A stretch of DNA of 58,383 bases from Methanosphaera cuniculi (lineage in GTDB: Archaea > Methanobacteriota > Methanobacteria > Methanobacteriales > Methanobacteriaceae): positions 1-58,383 of the forward strand of contig NZ_LWMS01000047.1 in assembly GCF_003149675.1 (NCBI RefSeq), read 5' to 3'. A model generated the notes under the pieces. It did no database searches. It was not told the origin of the DNA and was given only the letters and a program-made list of their open reading frames with translations. How positions within the stretch are numbered: the first letter of the stretch is position 1; each line of letters starts with the position of its first letter. Positions 47,309 through 56,399 of the stretch are shown here, piece by piece. A program made the position numbers and the translations under genes.

Positions 47309-48316
47309 ATGGAATATGAAATGTATCAAGAAATCTTAGATCAACCAATTTCTCTTGAACGTACAATAAGCACAGAAAAAGAACATATGCTTCAATTATC
47401 AGAACAATTTAGTAAATTTGATAAAATCTTTTTAATTGGTTGTGGAAGTTCTATTTCTACATGTTACACCATAAGAGATGCAATGAAGTCAATTTCAAAT
47501 ATAAATATAGATGTACAAACAGGATTTGACTTTGTAGATCATCAATACCTAGAAGATAACAGTAATTATGGTGTTATACTAACATCACAATCAGGGGAAA
47601 CATCAGATACACTAGCAGCTTTAAGAAAAGCAAAAAAACATAACATAAAAACACTATCAATAACAAATGTTGAAGATAGTAGTATGGCAAAAGAAGCTGA
47701 TGATACAATAATAACAAAATGTAAAGAAGAAATAGCAATACTTGGTACAAAAACTTATGTAACACAACTAATTTCATTATATTACATATTCTTTAATATG
47801 ATAGATTCAAAAAGAGCAAAAGATATAATAAAACAACTAGATGAAATTCCATCAATAATGGAAGAACTCATAAAAACAACCGAAGAATCATCAAAGAAAA
47901 TTGCAGAAGAAAACAAGGATGTAGATTTATTCTATTGTATGGGAAGTGGACTTAACTTTGGATTATCATATAAACTTGCAATGACAATGTTTATGGAAGG
48001 AGCATTAAAACATGCATGTCCTGTATATTCTGGAGAATTTAGACATGGACTAATTGAACGTGTAGAAGAAGGAGTAACAGTTGTATTTATAAAATCAGGT
48101 GATGACTGGGATGAAGTAACACAACGTGCAATAAACTTCTGTAAAGATCTTGGTGTAAATACAGTAATATTTGATCTACAAAACTACTATGATATAGATC
48201 CATTACTTACACCATTTATACTAATAATACCACTTGAATGGTTTATCTATCATCTTGCAATATATAATGATGAAGATCCTGGAAGTACAAGACACATTGG
48301 AAAAGTAAGATACTAA
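47309..48316 (+). CDS. SIS-domain sugar isomerase/deaminase (GlmS-like, no glutaminase)
   Basis: The 335 residues contain two SIS domains: IFLIGCGSSISTCYTIRDAM and TSQSGETSDTLAALRKAKKHNIKT in the first, and LFYCMGSGLNFGLSYKLAMTMFMEGA with YSGEFRHGLIERV in the second. The terminal STRHIGKVRY parallels the catalytic C-tail of GlmS. The N-terminal glutaminase domain of GlmS is absent. It therefore resembles archaeal glucosamine-6-phosphate deaminases and fructosamine-type enzymes rather than true GlmS; the substrate is probably a hexosamine phosphate. It stands alone with a strong set of T-runs downstream. Confidence 0.82.
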   Translation: MEYEMYQEILDQPISLERTISTEKEHMLQLSEQFSKFDKIFLIGCGSSISTCYTIRDAMKSISNINIDVQTGFDFVDHQYLEDNSNYGVILTSQSGETSDTLAALRKAKKHNIKTLSITNVEDSSMAKEADDTIITKCKEEIAILGTKTYVTQLISLYYIFFNMIDSKRAKDIIKQLDEIPSIMEELIKTTEESSKKIAEENKDVDLFYCMGSGLNFGLSYKLAMTMFMEGALKHACPVYSGEFRHGLIERVEEGVTVVFIKSGDDWDEVTQRAINFCKDLGVNTVIFDLQNYYDIDPLLTPFILIIPLEWFIYHLAIYNDEDPGSTRHIGKVRY

Positions 48317-48718
48317 AAAAAAGAACATGTATATTATTCAAAAAATACTTTTTTTTTCATCTTTTATCCTTTTTTTTTATAATCATACTAATTTTTTTAA
48401 GACATTCCTTTTTTTTATATAATAAACTATAATATTAATGAAATACTCTCTTTTTATATAAAAAATATACAAAAGATTCATTTATTTAATTTAAAATCAA
48501 ATTTCATATATGAAAAAATAAAATACAAATAAACTAATTCTAAAAATTCTTAACTAAAAAAACAAAAAACAAACACACAAAAAAAGGCTAAAATAAGATT
48601 AACGAATAAAAAATTAAGAAAACATAAATATAAAATTATAACTAATATTTAATAACTAAAAATAACAAAATAAGTATATAATTAATTAAATAAAAAAAAT
48701 AATATAATTTTTGGAGAA
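48317..48718. other. AT-rich noncoding region between SIS gene and DUF1611-like gene
   Basis: No gene is seen. The first 100 bases hold four T-runs (see terminator entry); the remainder is nearly pure A/T and must include the promoter of the next operon. TTGGAGAAGTGAT at 48711-48723 is the ribosome-binding region. Confidence 0.5.
48349..48416 (+). terminator. four stacked T-runs after the SIS gene
   Basis: T9 (48349-48357), CC then T9 (48370-48378), T7 (48392-48398) and CC then T8 (48409-48416) occur within 100 bases of the stop codon. Two of the four have CC immediately before the run. Confidence 0.6.
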
Positions 48719-48727
48719 GTGATTTTA

Positions 48728-49780
48728 TTGTATTCAATAACATCAAGTAAAGATTTTGAAGAATTAAGCCCATTTATAATAATTGGTGCTGGTGGAGGAG
48801 GAGAAAAACTTCACAACTTCGCAGGAGTAGAAACAGCAGGATTTCTAGATGATTCAAAAGAAAAACAAGGAAAAGAATTCTGTGGACATATAGTAGAATC
48901 AGACCTAAAAAAACTAGTTGAAGAAACAGACTCAAAAACAGTAGCAATAATGCTACCAATAGGAGCAGAAGGTGCAGCATTAAAATATGCTGTAGAAGCA
49001 ATAGATCTAGGACAAAATGTACTAACATCATTTAGGTCACTACCTTTAGAGGAAAATCCATCACTAATCAAATTTGCAAACCAAGCAGGCGTAGAAATAA
49101 AACAAATAAGCTCAAGATTAGACAATGTAGAAAAAACAATGGGAGCAAGACCTGAAAAAGTAACAGAAGTACTACCTAAAATAACCTACAAATCAGAAAA
49201 ACCAGTAATATTTGTAGGAGGAACATCCCAGGAATGTGGAAAAAGAACTACAACTCGTAAACTAGGAGAAGAAGCAAAAAAACGAGGAATTAATGCTAAA
49301 ATATTCTCAACAGATGAAATGGGACTAGAAGAACCAACAGACATAAACTTCAGAGCAGGAAGTCTATCAGTAATGGATGTACCAGCAGCAGTAATGGGAA
49401 CAATCAAATACCTAGATGAAGTAGAAGATGCAGATATGATCTTCATAGAAGGACAATCAAGTCTAACAGAACAAGGAAACCCACATCCTAAAGGACTTTC
49501 AGCATCAATACTATTTGGTGCACAACCTGATTGTGTAGTACTCTGTCATAGAGAAAACCATCCATTCAGAGAACCTGTAGGGATCGAAACAGAACTAAAA
49601 GCAATAGAAGCTGTAGAACCAACAAAAGTAATAGCACTATCAATAAACAGGAGAAATGCAGATTTATCACTAGATGAACTAGAAGATAAATATAATCTTC
49701 CAGCAGTAGATCTACATACTAATGCTAATGGTGGAATAGAAAGACTACTTGACACAATTCTTGAATATGTAGGTGAATAG
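48728..49780 (+). CDS. DUF1611-like P-loop protein
   Basis: A protein of 350 residues from the TTG at 48728; an in-frame GTG at 48719 is only two bases from GGAG, so the TTG behind GTGAT is preferred. The N-terminal half is a Rossmann-like unit with [26 protein letters not shown]. The C-terminal half has a P-loop-like [17 protein letters not shown], then [15 protein letters not shown] and [14 protein letters not shown]. This matches the DUF1611 family, bacterial members of which include D-glutamate N-acetyltransferase DgcN; the archaeal role is not established. It is followed after 3 bases by sepF. Confidence 0.78.
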   Translation: MYSITSSKDFEELSPFIIIGAGGGGEKLHNFAGVETAGFLDDSKEKQGKEFCGHIVESDLKKLVEETDSKTVAIMLPIGAEGAALKYAVEAIDLGQNVLTSFRSLPLEENPSLIKFANQAGVEIKQISSRLDNVEKTMGARPEKVTEVLPKITYKSEKPVIFVGGTSQECGKRTTTRKLGEEAKKRGINAKIFSTDEMGLEEPTDINFRAGSLSVMDVPAAVMGTIKYLDEVEDADMIFIEGQSSLTEQGNPHPKGLSASILFGAQPDCVVLCHRENHPFREPVGIETELKAIEAVEPTKVIALSINRRNADLSLDELEDKYNLPAVDLHTNANGGIERLLDTILEYVGE

Positions 49781-49783
49781 AAA

Positions 49784-50260
49784 ATGGAAAACACCTTTAA
49801 AGACTTTACAATAAATATAAAAAAGTCTCTAGACCGTGATTTTAGTAATGATATGGAACCAAACTTTGATGAAGATCAACAAATGCTAAATGACAAATTA
49901 ATCTCATCAATAGAAAACAACTATGATGATGACTATGAAGATGATATAATAGTAGATCATTCAGCAGATGATGATGATTTTATGATAACACCAGATGCAT
50001 CAGCATGTGTAAATACAATAAGACTTGTAAAAATAAGATCAATAAAAGAACTTGAAGAAGAACTAGAAAATCTAAACCAAACACGAATACCACAAATTAT
50101 AGACTTTGACTACATCCAACAAAGAAGAAAATCTGAAATAAAATTAGTGGGTGAAAAACTCAATCAATTTAAAAAAGAAACAGATGCAAATCTAGTACTA
50201 CTTGGAAGTACAAAAAATGTTGTAGTTGTAACTCCTAGTGAAATAATGCTCATGAAATAA
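49784..50260 (+). CDS. sepF: SepF, FtsZ membrane anchor
   Basis: Cell-division protein linking FtsZ to the membrane in FtsZ-based archaea. The 158 residues comprise an N-terminal amphipathic helix (about 4-18, FKDFTINIKKSL), a very acidic linker (about 35-68) and the SepF core (about 72-158). The core runs TIRLVKIRSIKELEEELENL, IPQIIDFDYIQQRRKSEI, LVGEKLNQFKK, then ANLVLLGSTKNVVVVTPSEI. This follows the strand-helix pattern of bacterial and archaeal SepF. Its length is close to the characterised Methanobrevibacter protein. The ATG is 4 bases after the DUF1611-like stop, so the two are co-translated. Confidence 0.85.
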   Translation: MENTFKDFTINIKKSLDRDFSNDMEPNFDEDQQMLNDKLISSIENNYDDDYEDDIIVDHSADDDDFMITPDASACVNTIRLVKIRSIKELEEELENLNQTRIPQIIDFDYIQQRRKSEIKLVGEKLNQFKKETDANLVLLGSTKNVVVVTPSEIMLMK

Positions 50261-50605
50261 AATCACAAAAAAAAAGTAAAAAGTAGGAATTGAATACATA
50301 AAAAAAAATAAACCAAAAAAAAATAATGGGGAAAAAGATTAAAAATAAGATAGATATTATAATATTCTTTCTTTAATTTACTTTTTTGTTTAAATTCAAA
50401 ACCTTTCTTTTTAAACTTATAATTGAAAAAAATCTCTTTTTTTTTAAATACTCTTTTTTTTATCTAAAATTTAATACTCTCATTTTTTTTAATAAAAAAA
50501 ATTATTGATAATACAACACCCTAAATTCTTTTTTTTTAATAAAATTTCAATGTTTTAAATAAAAAAGTAAAAAAAATAGTAAAATAGGGGTGGTGATGAA
50601 GTTTT
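50261..50605. other. convergent AT-rich noncoding region
   Basis: The region lies between the ends of sepF (plus) and the TatD-like gene (minus). No gene is seen. In plus orientation several T8-T9 runs preceded by CTC (about 50431-50520) can end sepF transcripts; the reverse orientation carries the tract at 50569-50595. Confidence 0.5.
50569..50595 (-). terminator. C-rich tract plus U-runs after the TatD-like gene
   Basis: On the minus strand CACCACCCC (50595-50587) is followed by TATTTTACTA and T8 (50576-50569), 11 bases after the stop. It fits the recurrent motif. Confidence 0.55.
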
Positions 50606-51364
50606 TTATAGGTTATGGAATTTCATAACATTATTTGACATAACTTTTTTAATATCACTTTTTTTATATCCATCCTGTATTAGTTTATGTTTAACTTCAG
50701 CTAGTGCCATGTGATTTGATGGTGCATAACTAATATCAGTATCAAGTACAAACTTATCAAAGCCATATTTATCAAGCATTTCTACAGTTTCTGTAGGTGA
50801 CATTTTAAGTGGTTGTACTGTTATTCCAAGAGTATAATCCTTATCTATTAGCATATCTATTATTGAATTATCAACATGGTCTAGTTGTACATTTTGTGGA
50901 TTTATGTTTTCATCAAGAAGTGTGATTGTTCTTTGTGTTACTTTTGCTTTATTTTTTCGTGGTGTGTGTATGATGACATTATAATTATTTTCATCTGCAT
51001 ACTGTAGTTGTTTTATGAATACTTCCTCTTGTTTTGGTGTTATTTCATCAAGTCCAATTTCACCTACTGCTATTACATGTTCTTCATTCATGTATTTAGG
51101 AAGTTTTTCTATTACATTTTCATAGTCATCTGGTATTGCTCTTGGATGAACACCTACAGCTGCATATACTTTAATATTATGTTTTTCGATACGTTTTGGT
51201 TCATCATATACTATACGATCAAAATGTTCAAGTGTTACATTTGATTTTTTCATTCTTAGTGGATCATATGCACATGTAAGGATTGCTTCAACACCTGCCA
51301 TGTTCATTTCCATAAAGTTTTCAATTGGTCTTGTATCAGCATGCATATGAGCATCAAATATCAT
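50606..51364 (-). CDS. TatD-family metal-dependent hydrolase
   Basis: Amidohydrolase-fold enzyme of 252 residues. Metal-binding motifs are DAHMH (residues 4-8), the Glu of VIAVGEIGLDE, the His of VIIHTPRKN, the His of LDHVDNS and the Asp of VLDTDISYAPSNH. TatD proteins are nucleases or phosphoesterases; this archaeal variant is shorter between motifs than bacterial TatD. GGAGGAG lies upstream of the ATG. It is the last gene of a minus-strand cluster, trmJ-like, dcd, glyS, tatD-like, 36 bases after glyS. Substrate unknown. Confidence 0.88.
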   Translation of the reverse strand: MIFDAHMHADTRPIENFMEMNMAGVEAILTCAYDPLRMKKSNVTLEHFDRIVYDEPKRIEKHNIKVYAAVGVHPRAIPDDYENVIEKLPKYMNEEHVIAVGEIGLDEITPKQEEVFIKQLQYADENNYNVIIHTPRKNKAKVTQRTITLLDENINPQNVQLDHVDNSIIDMLIDKDYTLGITVQPLKMSPTETVEMLDKYGFDKFVLDTDISYAPSNHMALAEVKHKLIQDGYKKSDIKKVMSNNVMKFHNL

Positions 51365-51400
51365 AACCTTTCACACTCCTCCTCTTTTTTTTGATATTAT

Positions 51401-53137
51401 CTATAAGTTATCAAATTCTATACTTCCATTTATGAGTTTTAAGATAGTATCTGGTAGTTCATCAATTTTAATACGTACTTGTTTGAATGTGTCACGATTT
51501 CGTATTGTAACACTATTATCATCTATTGTATCATAGTCTACTGTAATAGCATATGGAATTCCTATCTCATCACTACGTGCATATCGTCTTCCAATTGTTC
51601 CACTTGTATCATAACTTGTTATAATATTATTTAATCTTAGTGTTTCTTCAATTTCTGTTGCAATATCTGTTAGTGGTTCTTTATTTACAAGTGGTAGTAT
51701 TGCTGCTTTTATTGGAGCTATTTTTGCTGGTAGTTTTAGGTATGATCTTTTTTCTCCTTCATCATTCACATCTTCTGTATAGGCATGAAGAAGTGTTGAG
51801 TATATTATACGATCTATTCCATATGATGGTTCTATTACGTGTGGTACTATACGTTCTCCACGTATTTGTTCATCTTCTGTTTTAAATGTTATGAATGTAT
51901 CATCAATTGTATATTCATTATCATTAATACTGAATGTGTATTTACCATTTTCATTGAATGCTTCTATGATTTCATCAGGATTAGTTTGTTCTAGTATTTC
52001 TTTAGCTTTAGCTGAGTCTCCTTTAAATGTTGGTCCAAATTTTTTCATGTTAAATGATGCTTTGGTTTTTGTAACTGTTTTTGGTTCATCATATTCTTTA
52101 AATACTGATAGATCTTCTTTAGAATGTTTAATATGTGATTTAAGGTCAAAATCTGTTCTGTCTGCTATTCCTATAATTTCAACCCATCCGTATTGATCGG
52201 TTTTAACTTCTGCATCCCAACAATCTATAGCATAGTGTGCCATTTCATCAGGTAGGTGTTGTCTGAATCGTATTGCATCATCAGCTATTCCTAGATCTGC
52301 GAGGAATTTTCGTGCTACTACTATTTGATATGCTATCATTTCACTTGATATAATACCTTCATCTACTGCTTTTTTAACTGTGATTGTGATAGGTTCAAGA
52401 TTTTCTAGTTGTTGTTTTTGACCATATAATTTTAGTGTGTAATCTTGAATTTTTTCATAGTTTTTATGTGTTTTATCACTTGGATCTACAAATATTTCAG
52501 CTTCAGCTTGTGTAAATTCACGTAATCTTATTACTCCTTGACGTGGAGAGAGTTCATTTCTGTATGATTTTCCAAGTTGTACTATTCCAAATGGTAATTT
52601 ATCTTTATAGAATCTGCTTATTCTTTTAAATGCTATGAATATTCCTTGTGCAGTTTCTGGTCTCATGTATCCTGTTTGTTTTCCACTTACACCAATTTGA
52701 GTTTTAAACATTAGATTGTAACTTTCTACATCTCCTAGTTTTCCTCCACAGTTTTCACATACAATGTTATTATCTTGTATTATTTGTGTTAGTGTTTCAT
52801 CAGGTAATCCTTCAACTTCTTTGTTTATTGCATCTTCTATTATATGATCTGCTCTGTATACTTCTTTACATTCACTACATTTTACCATTGGATCTGTGAA
52901 ATTATCTACGTGTCCTGATGCTTTTAGTGTTTCTCGTGGCATTATTGTTGGTGCTTCTATTTCATAGAATTGTTCTTGGTTTATGTAGTAGTTACGCCAG
53001 AGGTTCATTATGTTGTTTTTTAGCATTCCTCCTAGAGGTCCATAGTCATAGAATCCTGCTACTCCTGAATATATTTCAAAAGATGGGTATAGAAATCCTC
53101 TTTTTTTGGATATGCTCATCATTTCTTCATTTACCAT
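51401..53137 (-). CDS. glyS: glycyl-tRNA synthetase (alpha2 type)
   Basis: Class II aminoacyl-tRNA synthetase. The 578 residues start with KKRGFLYPSFEIYSGVAGFYDYGPLG, the GlyRS opening, and have motif 2 around GKSYRNELSPRQGVIRLREFTQAEAEIF. A CxxC pair (KCSECKEVYRAD) and another (CENCGGK) can bind zinc. Motif 3 is EPSYGIDRIIYSTLL. The C-terminal anticodon domain begins KIAPIKAAILPLV. GGAG lies inside the end of dcd, and the ATG starts 6 bases after its stop. It charges tRNA-Gly; nothing looks missing. Confidence 0.97.
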   Translation of the reverse strand: MVNEEMMSISKKRGFLYPSFEIYSGVAGFYDYGPLGGMLKNNIMNLWRNYYINQEQFYEIEAPTIMPRETLKASGHVDNFTDPMVKCSECKEVYRADHIIEDAINKEVEGLPDETLTQIIQDNNIVCENCGGKLGDVESYNLMFKTQIGVSGKQTGYMRPETAQGIFIAFKRISRFYKDKLPFGIVQLGKSYRNELSPRQGVIRLREFTQAEAEIFVDPSDKTHKNYEKIQDYTLKLYGQKQQLENLEPITITVKKAVDEGIISSEMIAYQIVVARKFLADLGIADDAIRFRQHLPDEMAHYAIDCWDAEVKTDQYGWVEIIGIADRTDFDLKSHIKHSKEDLSVFKEYDEPKTVTKTKASFNMKKFGPTFKGDSAKAKEILEQTNPDEIIEAFNENGKYTFSINDNEYTIDDTFITFKTEDEQIRGERIVPHVIEPSYGIDRIIYSTLLHAYTEDVNDEGEKRSYLKLPAKIAPIKAAILPLVNKEPLTDIATEIEETLRLNNIITSYDTSGTIGRRYARSDEIGIPYAITVDYDTIDDNSVTIRNRDTFKQVRIKIDELPDTILKLINGSIEFDNL

Positions 53138-53143
53138 TGTTAT

Positions 53144-53731
53144 CTATTCTCCTTTTATGTCAAAGTCTTGTTTTATTTTACTTACTTGTGGTCCTTTTTG
53201 GTTCATATATTTACTATCACGTGTGTGATGACCATATGGTTCTACTGATGGTGATGTCATTGTTTCAAATACTATTTGACATACTCTTTGTCCTGGATAT
53301 AATGCTACTGGCATTTTTCCTATATTTGAAATTTCTAGGGTTATTTTTCCTTCAAATCCTGGGTCAATGTATCCTGCTGTTACATGCATAGTTATTCCTA
53401 GACGTCCTATGGATGATCTTCCTTCTACTCGTGCTACTATGTCTGATGGTAGTTTTACTGTTTCATATGTTGTTGCGAGTGTAAATTCTCCTGGGTGTAT
53501 TATGAAGGGTTGTTTTTCACTTATTGTTATTTCTTCCATGTATGATTCCAGGTCTACTTCATCAAATGGATCTATGAATGGTTTTGTTATTATTTTAAAT
53601 CCTTTGAATTTATTTCCTATTCTTAGATCTACTGATGATGGTTGGATTTGTTTTTCATCCTTTAGTGGATCAATTATTATCTTTTTTTCATCCAGTGCTT
53701 TTTTTATATCAATATCACTTAGTATTGCCAT
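53144..53731 (-). CDS. dcd: dCTP deaminase (possibly bifunctional with dUTPase)
   Basis: Trimeric deaminase supplying dUTP/dUMP for thymidylate synthesis. The 195 residues have IQPSSVDLRIGNKF, the substrate loop RVEGRSSIGRLGI, the active-site stretch VTAGYIDPGFEGKITLEISN with the catalytic Glu, and the C-terminal lid GQRVCQIVFE ... DSKYMNQKGPQVSKI. Methanocaldococcus has a bifunctional dCTP deaminase-dUTPase of similar length; sequence alone does not settle which form this is. The ATG is 4 bases after the trmJ-like stop, behind GAGG. It is second of the four-gene minus-strand cluster. Confidence 0.94.
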   Translation of the reverse strand: MAILSDIDIKKALDEKKIIIDPLKDEKQIQPSSVDLRIGNKFKGFKIITKPFIDPFDEVDLESYMEEITISEKQPFIIHPGEFTLATTYETVKLPSDIVARVEGRSSIGRLGITMHVTAGYIDPGFEGKITLEISNIGKMPVALYPGQRVCQIVFETMTSPSVEPYGHHTRDSKYMNQKGPQVSKIKQDFDIKGE

Positions 53732-53735
53732 CAGT

Positions 53736-54455
53736 TTATTCCTCTTGTTTGTTTTCGATTCTTTTATTTATACGATTTAGTAGTCCTCGCATTGTTCTTA
53801 GTTCGCGTCCTGTTATGAATGCTCGTCCTATTATACGTTTTGCGAGTATATTTACTTGTTTTTGTTTATAGTCAGGATAGTCAAGTTTTTGTGTTATTTC
53901 ATCTATTGCTTGATTTAGTACTTGTTTATCTTCATAGTCTGCTATATCCATGTCATCTATTGGGTAAGTTTTTTGTGTATTTTTGTATATTTCATAAAAT
54001 ATTATTGATGCTGCATGTGTTATATTCATTATTGGGTATTCTTCACTTGTTGGTATTGTTACGAGTGTATCGCATTTTTCTAGTTCTTCATTTGATAGTC
54101 CATCTCCTTCTCGACCAAAAAGTAGTGCTATGTTTTGTTTTTCAGGGTTTATTTTTTCTCCCATCTGGCTTGCTGTTATTGGTATTCGTGGTATATTATA
54201 GCTTCCACCTGGAGTTCCTGTTGTTGCAATTGTCTGGGTTATTTGTTTATCTTCTATGAATTCATCTAGTGTTTCATATATCTGTGCATTTTCAACAAGT
54301 TCTTTTGCATGCATTGCTTGATAGTATGCATCGTCTTTTAATTTGCATGGTTTTATTAGAATTAGTTTTTTTAAGCCGAAGTTTTTCATACATCGTGCTA
54401 GAAAGCCTATATTTCCTGATGTTTTTGGTTCTACAAATACGGTATAAATTGTCAA
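53736..54455 (-). CDS. TrmJ/TrmH-family SPOUT RNA methyltransferase
   Basis: Knotted RNA 2'-O-methyltransferase of 239 residues. N-terminal segment VFVEPKTSGNIGFLARCMKNFGLKKLILI, then the SPOUT motifs ALLFGREGDGLSNEELEKCD and VTIPTSEEYPIMNITHAASI. The C-terminal helical part contains YKQKQVNILAKRIIGRAFITGRELRTMRGLL. In archaea and bacteria TrmJ methylates tRNA position 32. The start is TTG at 54455 behind GTGAT (54465-54461); no ATG is suitably placed. It is the first gene of the cluster with dcd, glyS and the TatD-like gene. Confidence 0.88.
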   Translation of the reverse strand: MTIYTVFVEPKTSGNIGFLARCMKNFGLKKLILIKPCKLKDDAYYQAMHAKELVENAQIYETLDEFIEDKQITQTIATTGTPGGSYNIPRIPITASQMGEKINPEKQNIALLFGREGDGLSNEELEKCDTLVTIPTSEEYPIMNITHAASIIFYEIYKNTQKTYPIDDMDIADYEDKQVLNQAIDEITQKLDYPDYKQKQVNILAKRIIGRAFITGRELRTMRGLLNRINKRIENKQEE

Positions 54456-54800
54456 TTAGAATCACTATATTTTATTTTTGTTTATAATCTTTTTTATTCT
54501 TTTTTATAAGTGTTTAATTTGTGTTATATAAGTGTTTGATTATATTTTAATATTTTTATTAAATTTAGTTTTAAAGTAATAAAACTAACTATTTTTATTT
54601 ATATTTATTTTTTTAATTTTGGTTTTAATAATTATTCATAGTTAAGTTTTATTTTAATAAAAAATTATGTATTCTTTAATAATATGTTTAAAAACAGAGT
54701 TATAAGCCGTTTTTAGAGCATACACTTATATATAACATAATATTAAATAGTAAGTAAGGGAGTAAAATCCTAACATGAATCAAATAAGTGGTGAAGAAAA
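54456..54800. other. AT-rich divergent noncoding region
   Basis: The region lies between the trmJ-like gene (minus) and the DUF308 gene (plus). TATATATA at about 54727-54733 is a good TATA element for the plus strand. A 16-codon upstream ORF begins at 54775. No other gene is seen. Confidence 0.5.
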
Positions 54801-54825
54801 ATGGTATCTGAAAAATATAAAATAG
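54775..54825 (+). CDS. candidate 16-codon upstream ORF overlapping the DUF308 start
   Basis: The ATG at 54775, 12 bases after GGGAG (54758-54762), opens MNQISGEEKWYLKNIK, ending at TAG 54825 in another frame and overlapping the DUF308 start at 54801. It may be a translational regulator or chance; the main gene has its own GGTGA. Confidence 0.25.
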   Translation: MNQISGEEKWYLKNIK

Positions 54826-55343
54826 GTGCTGTTTCAATAATTCTCGTCATTTTAGGATTACTATCTATGATTTTCCCGGTAGTATCCACACTCACAGTTG
54901 ACGTAATTACAGCATTCTTACTATTATTCTTAGCTATAGTATTCTTTGTCACTGCAACAGAAGAATCAGACTTTAGTAGATGGTCAGCAGCAGTAAATAT
55001 ATTACTTGGATTCTTATCCATTATACTATGTTCATTACTACTTATACACCCACTTGGTGTAACAATAGTAATTAGTTTCTGTATCTACATTTTTGGTTTC
55101 ATGCTTATTATTGCAGGTATTACAAGTCTTGCAACATCCAAAAGCTACAAACCAAAACTATATAGTGGATTATGCAGTGTAATATTCGGTATATTATATA
55201 TCATTCTTGGAATGTTTGTAGAAAACCCAATATACCTCGGTATTATTGTAGGTGTTTGGTTAATCTTAACAGGTATATTCTATGGATATGAAAGAGAAAC
55301 CGAAGAAGAATTTATAGAAGAAATCAGCAATGATTTAAACTAA
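54801..55343 (+). CDS. DUF308/HdeD-like membrane protein
   Basis: Membrane protein of 180 residues with six hydrophobic helices arranged as two or three helix pairs (about 8-30, 34-51, 61-82, 85-107, 117-138, 141-160), a pattern seen in HdeD/DUF308 proteins. The C-terminus is acidic (ERETEEEFIEEISNDLN) and should be cytosolic. Bacterial HdeD is linked to acid stress; the archaeal role is unknown. GGTGA precedes the ATG by 6 bases. A TATA element lies near 54730. It is monocistronic with a hairpin/T-run 200 bases downstream. Confidence 0.85.
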   Translation: MVSEKYKIGAVSIILVILGLLSMIFPVVSTLTVDVITAFLLLFLAIVFFVTATEESDFSRWSAAVNILLGFLSIILCSLLLIHPLGVTIVISFCIYIFGFMLIIAGITSLATSKSYKPKLYSGLCSVIFGILYIILGMFVENPIYLGIIVGVWLILTGIFYGYERETEEEFIEEISNDLN

Positions 55344-55808
55344 AAAAAAGTAGTAAAAACCTATAAAATAAAAGATGAATGTATAATAAAAAAAAGAAAA
55401 AAGCTATGATAAAAAATTAAATTAGGGAAAATACATAAAAATTAAATTACATAAAGTTATCATTAAAATTTATTTTTTTTTTCATCGAAAAAATTATTAT
55501 ACAAAAAAATCACATAAAAAACGGGACAATTTTAAAAAAATGATAAAATACTTTTATAATTTTATCATTACCTATCCTATTTTTTTTTAATATAATAAAA
55601 TAAACACCTTTCATATAAATTTAAATACTTATTCTAAAAAAAAATTAACTTTTCATTATATAATTAAAAATTATTAAAAATTACAAACTATAAAAATAAT
55701 ACTTAATAGCTAAAAAAATTTAATTTTATTTGCGATTTTTTAATTGAAAATTTTTAAAAGGAAATTATTAAAAAATTATTTTTTTTTATTAAAATTAGAA
55801 AAAAAAGG
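55344..55808. other. AT-rich noncoding region with a terminator-like hairpin
   Basis: No gene is seen. A 10-base perfect hairpin followed by a T-run (55540-55588) is the only structured element. The rest is A/T-rich and must include the YbjQ promoter. Confidence 0.5.
55540..55588 (+). terminator. hairpin plus CC-containing tract and T9
   Basis: ATGATAAAAT (55540-55549) and ATTTTATCAT (55559-55568) form a perfect 10-bp stem with a 9-base loop, followed by CCTATCC and nine T (55580-55588). It resembles an intrinsic terminator, about 200 bases after the DUF308 gene on the same strand. Confidence 0.5.
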
Positions 55809-55820
55809 ATGTCATATACA

Positions 55821-56177
55821 ATGATTATACTAACAACACCAAACATACAAGGAAAAAAAGTAGCAAAATACCATGGAATTGTAAATGGAGAAGGACTAAT
55901 TGGAGCTAATGTATATAAAGATATATTCTCAGGTGTACGAGATGTAGTAGGTGGTCGTACCTCAACATATGAAATTGAAATACAAAAAGCACGACAAGCT
56001 GCAATAGAACGTATGACACAAAAAGCAGAAGAACTTGGAGCAAATGCAATACTAAATGTCCGGATAAACTACAGCAATCTGGGTGGAACTATGGGAAATA
56101 CAATACTTATAAGTGTAAATGGAACAGCTGTAACATTTGATGACATAGATGATGATGAAAATATTACAACACACTAA
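55821..56177 (+). CDS. YbjQ/UPF0145-family protein
   Basis: Small soluble protein. I use the ATG at 55821 (118 residues, [21 protein letters not shown]), which matches the usual YbjQ start and has AAGGATGT ten bases upstream; an ATG at 55809 lies on that site itself. Conserved segments are [35 protein letters not shown] and [24 protein letters not shown], ending in LISVNGTAV. The family forms pentameric heavy-metal-binding-like folds in bacteria, without a proven function. It stands alone on the plus strand. Confidence 0.9.
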   Translation: MIILTTPNIQGKKVAKYHGIVNGEGLIGANVYKDIFSGVRDVVGGRTSTYEIEIQKARQAAIERMTQKAEELGANAILNVRINYSNLGGTMGNTILISVNGTAVTFDDIDDDENITTH

Positions 56178-56358
56178 AAATTAATAAATTTTTTTTTAAA
56201 TGATAAACTCCTTATTATATTAAAATCTTTTTTTTAAACAATTTATACTAAAATAAGCAAAAAGTTGAACACTAAAATTAAAATACACGGGAAAACTAAT
56301 TTATGATATGAACAATTTATAATAAAAATAATTTAAAAATAGAAAAAATAGTAGTGAT

Positions 56359-56380
56359 AAAAAAAAGAATAAAATAGGAA
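56359..56380 (-). terminator. U-run tract after tfrB
   Basis: On the minus strand TTTCCTATTTTATTC is followed by T8 (56366-56359), about 35 bases after the stop codon. It is a modest member of the C-containing pyrimidine/U-run class. Confidence 0.4.
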
Positions 56381-56399
56381 AGTTAAACTTCCTCTTATT

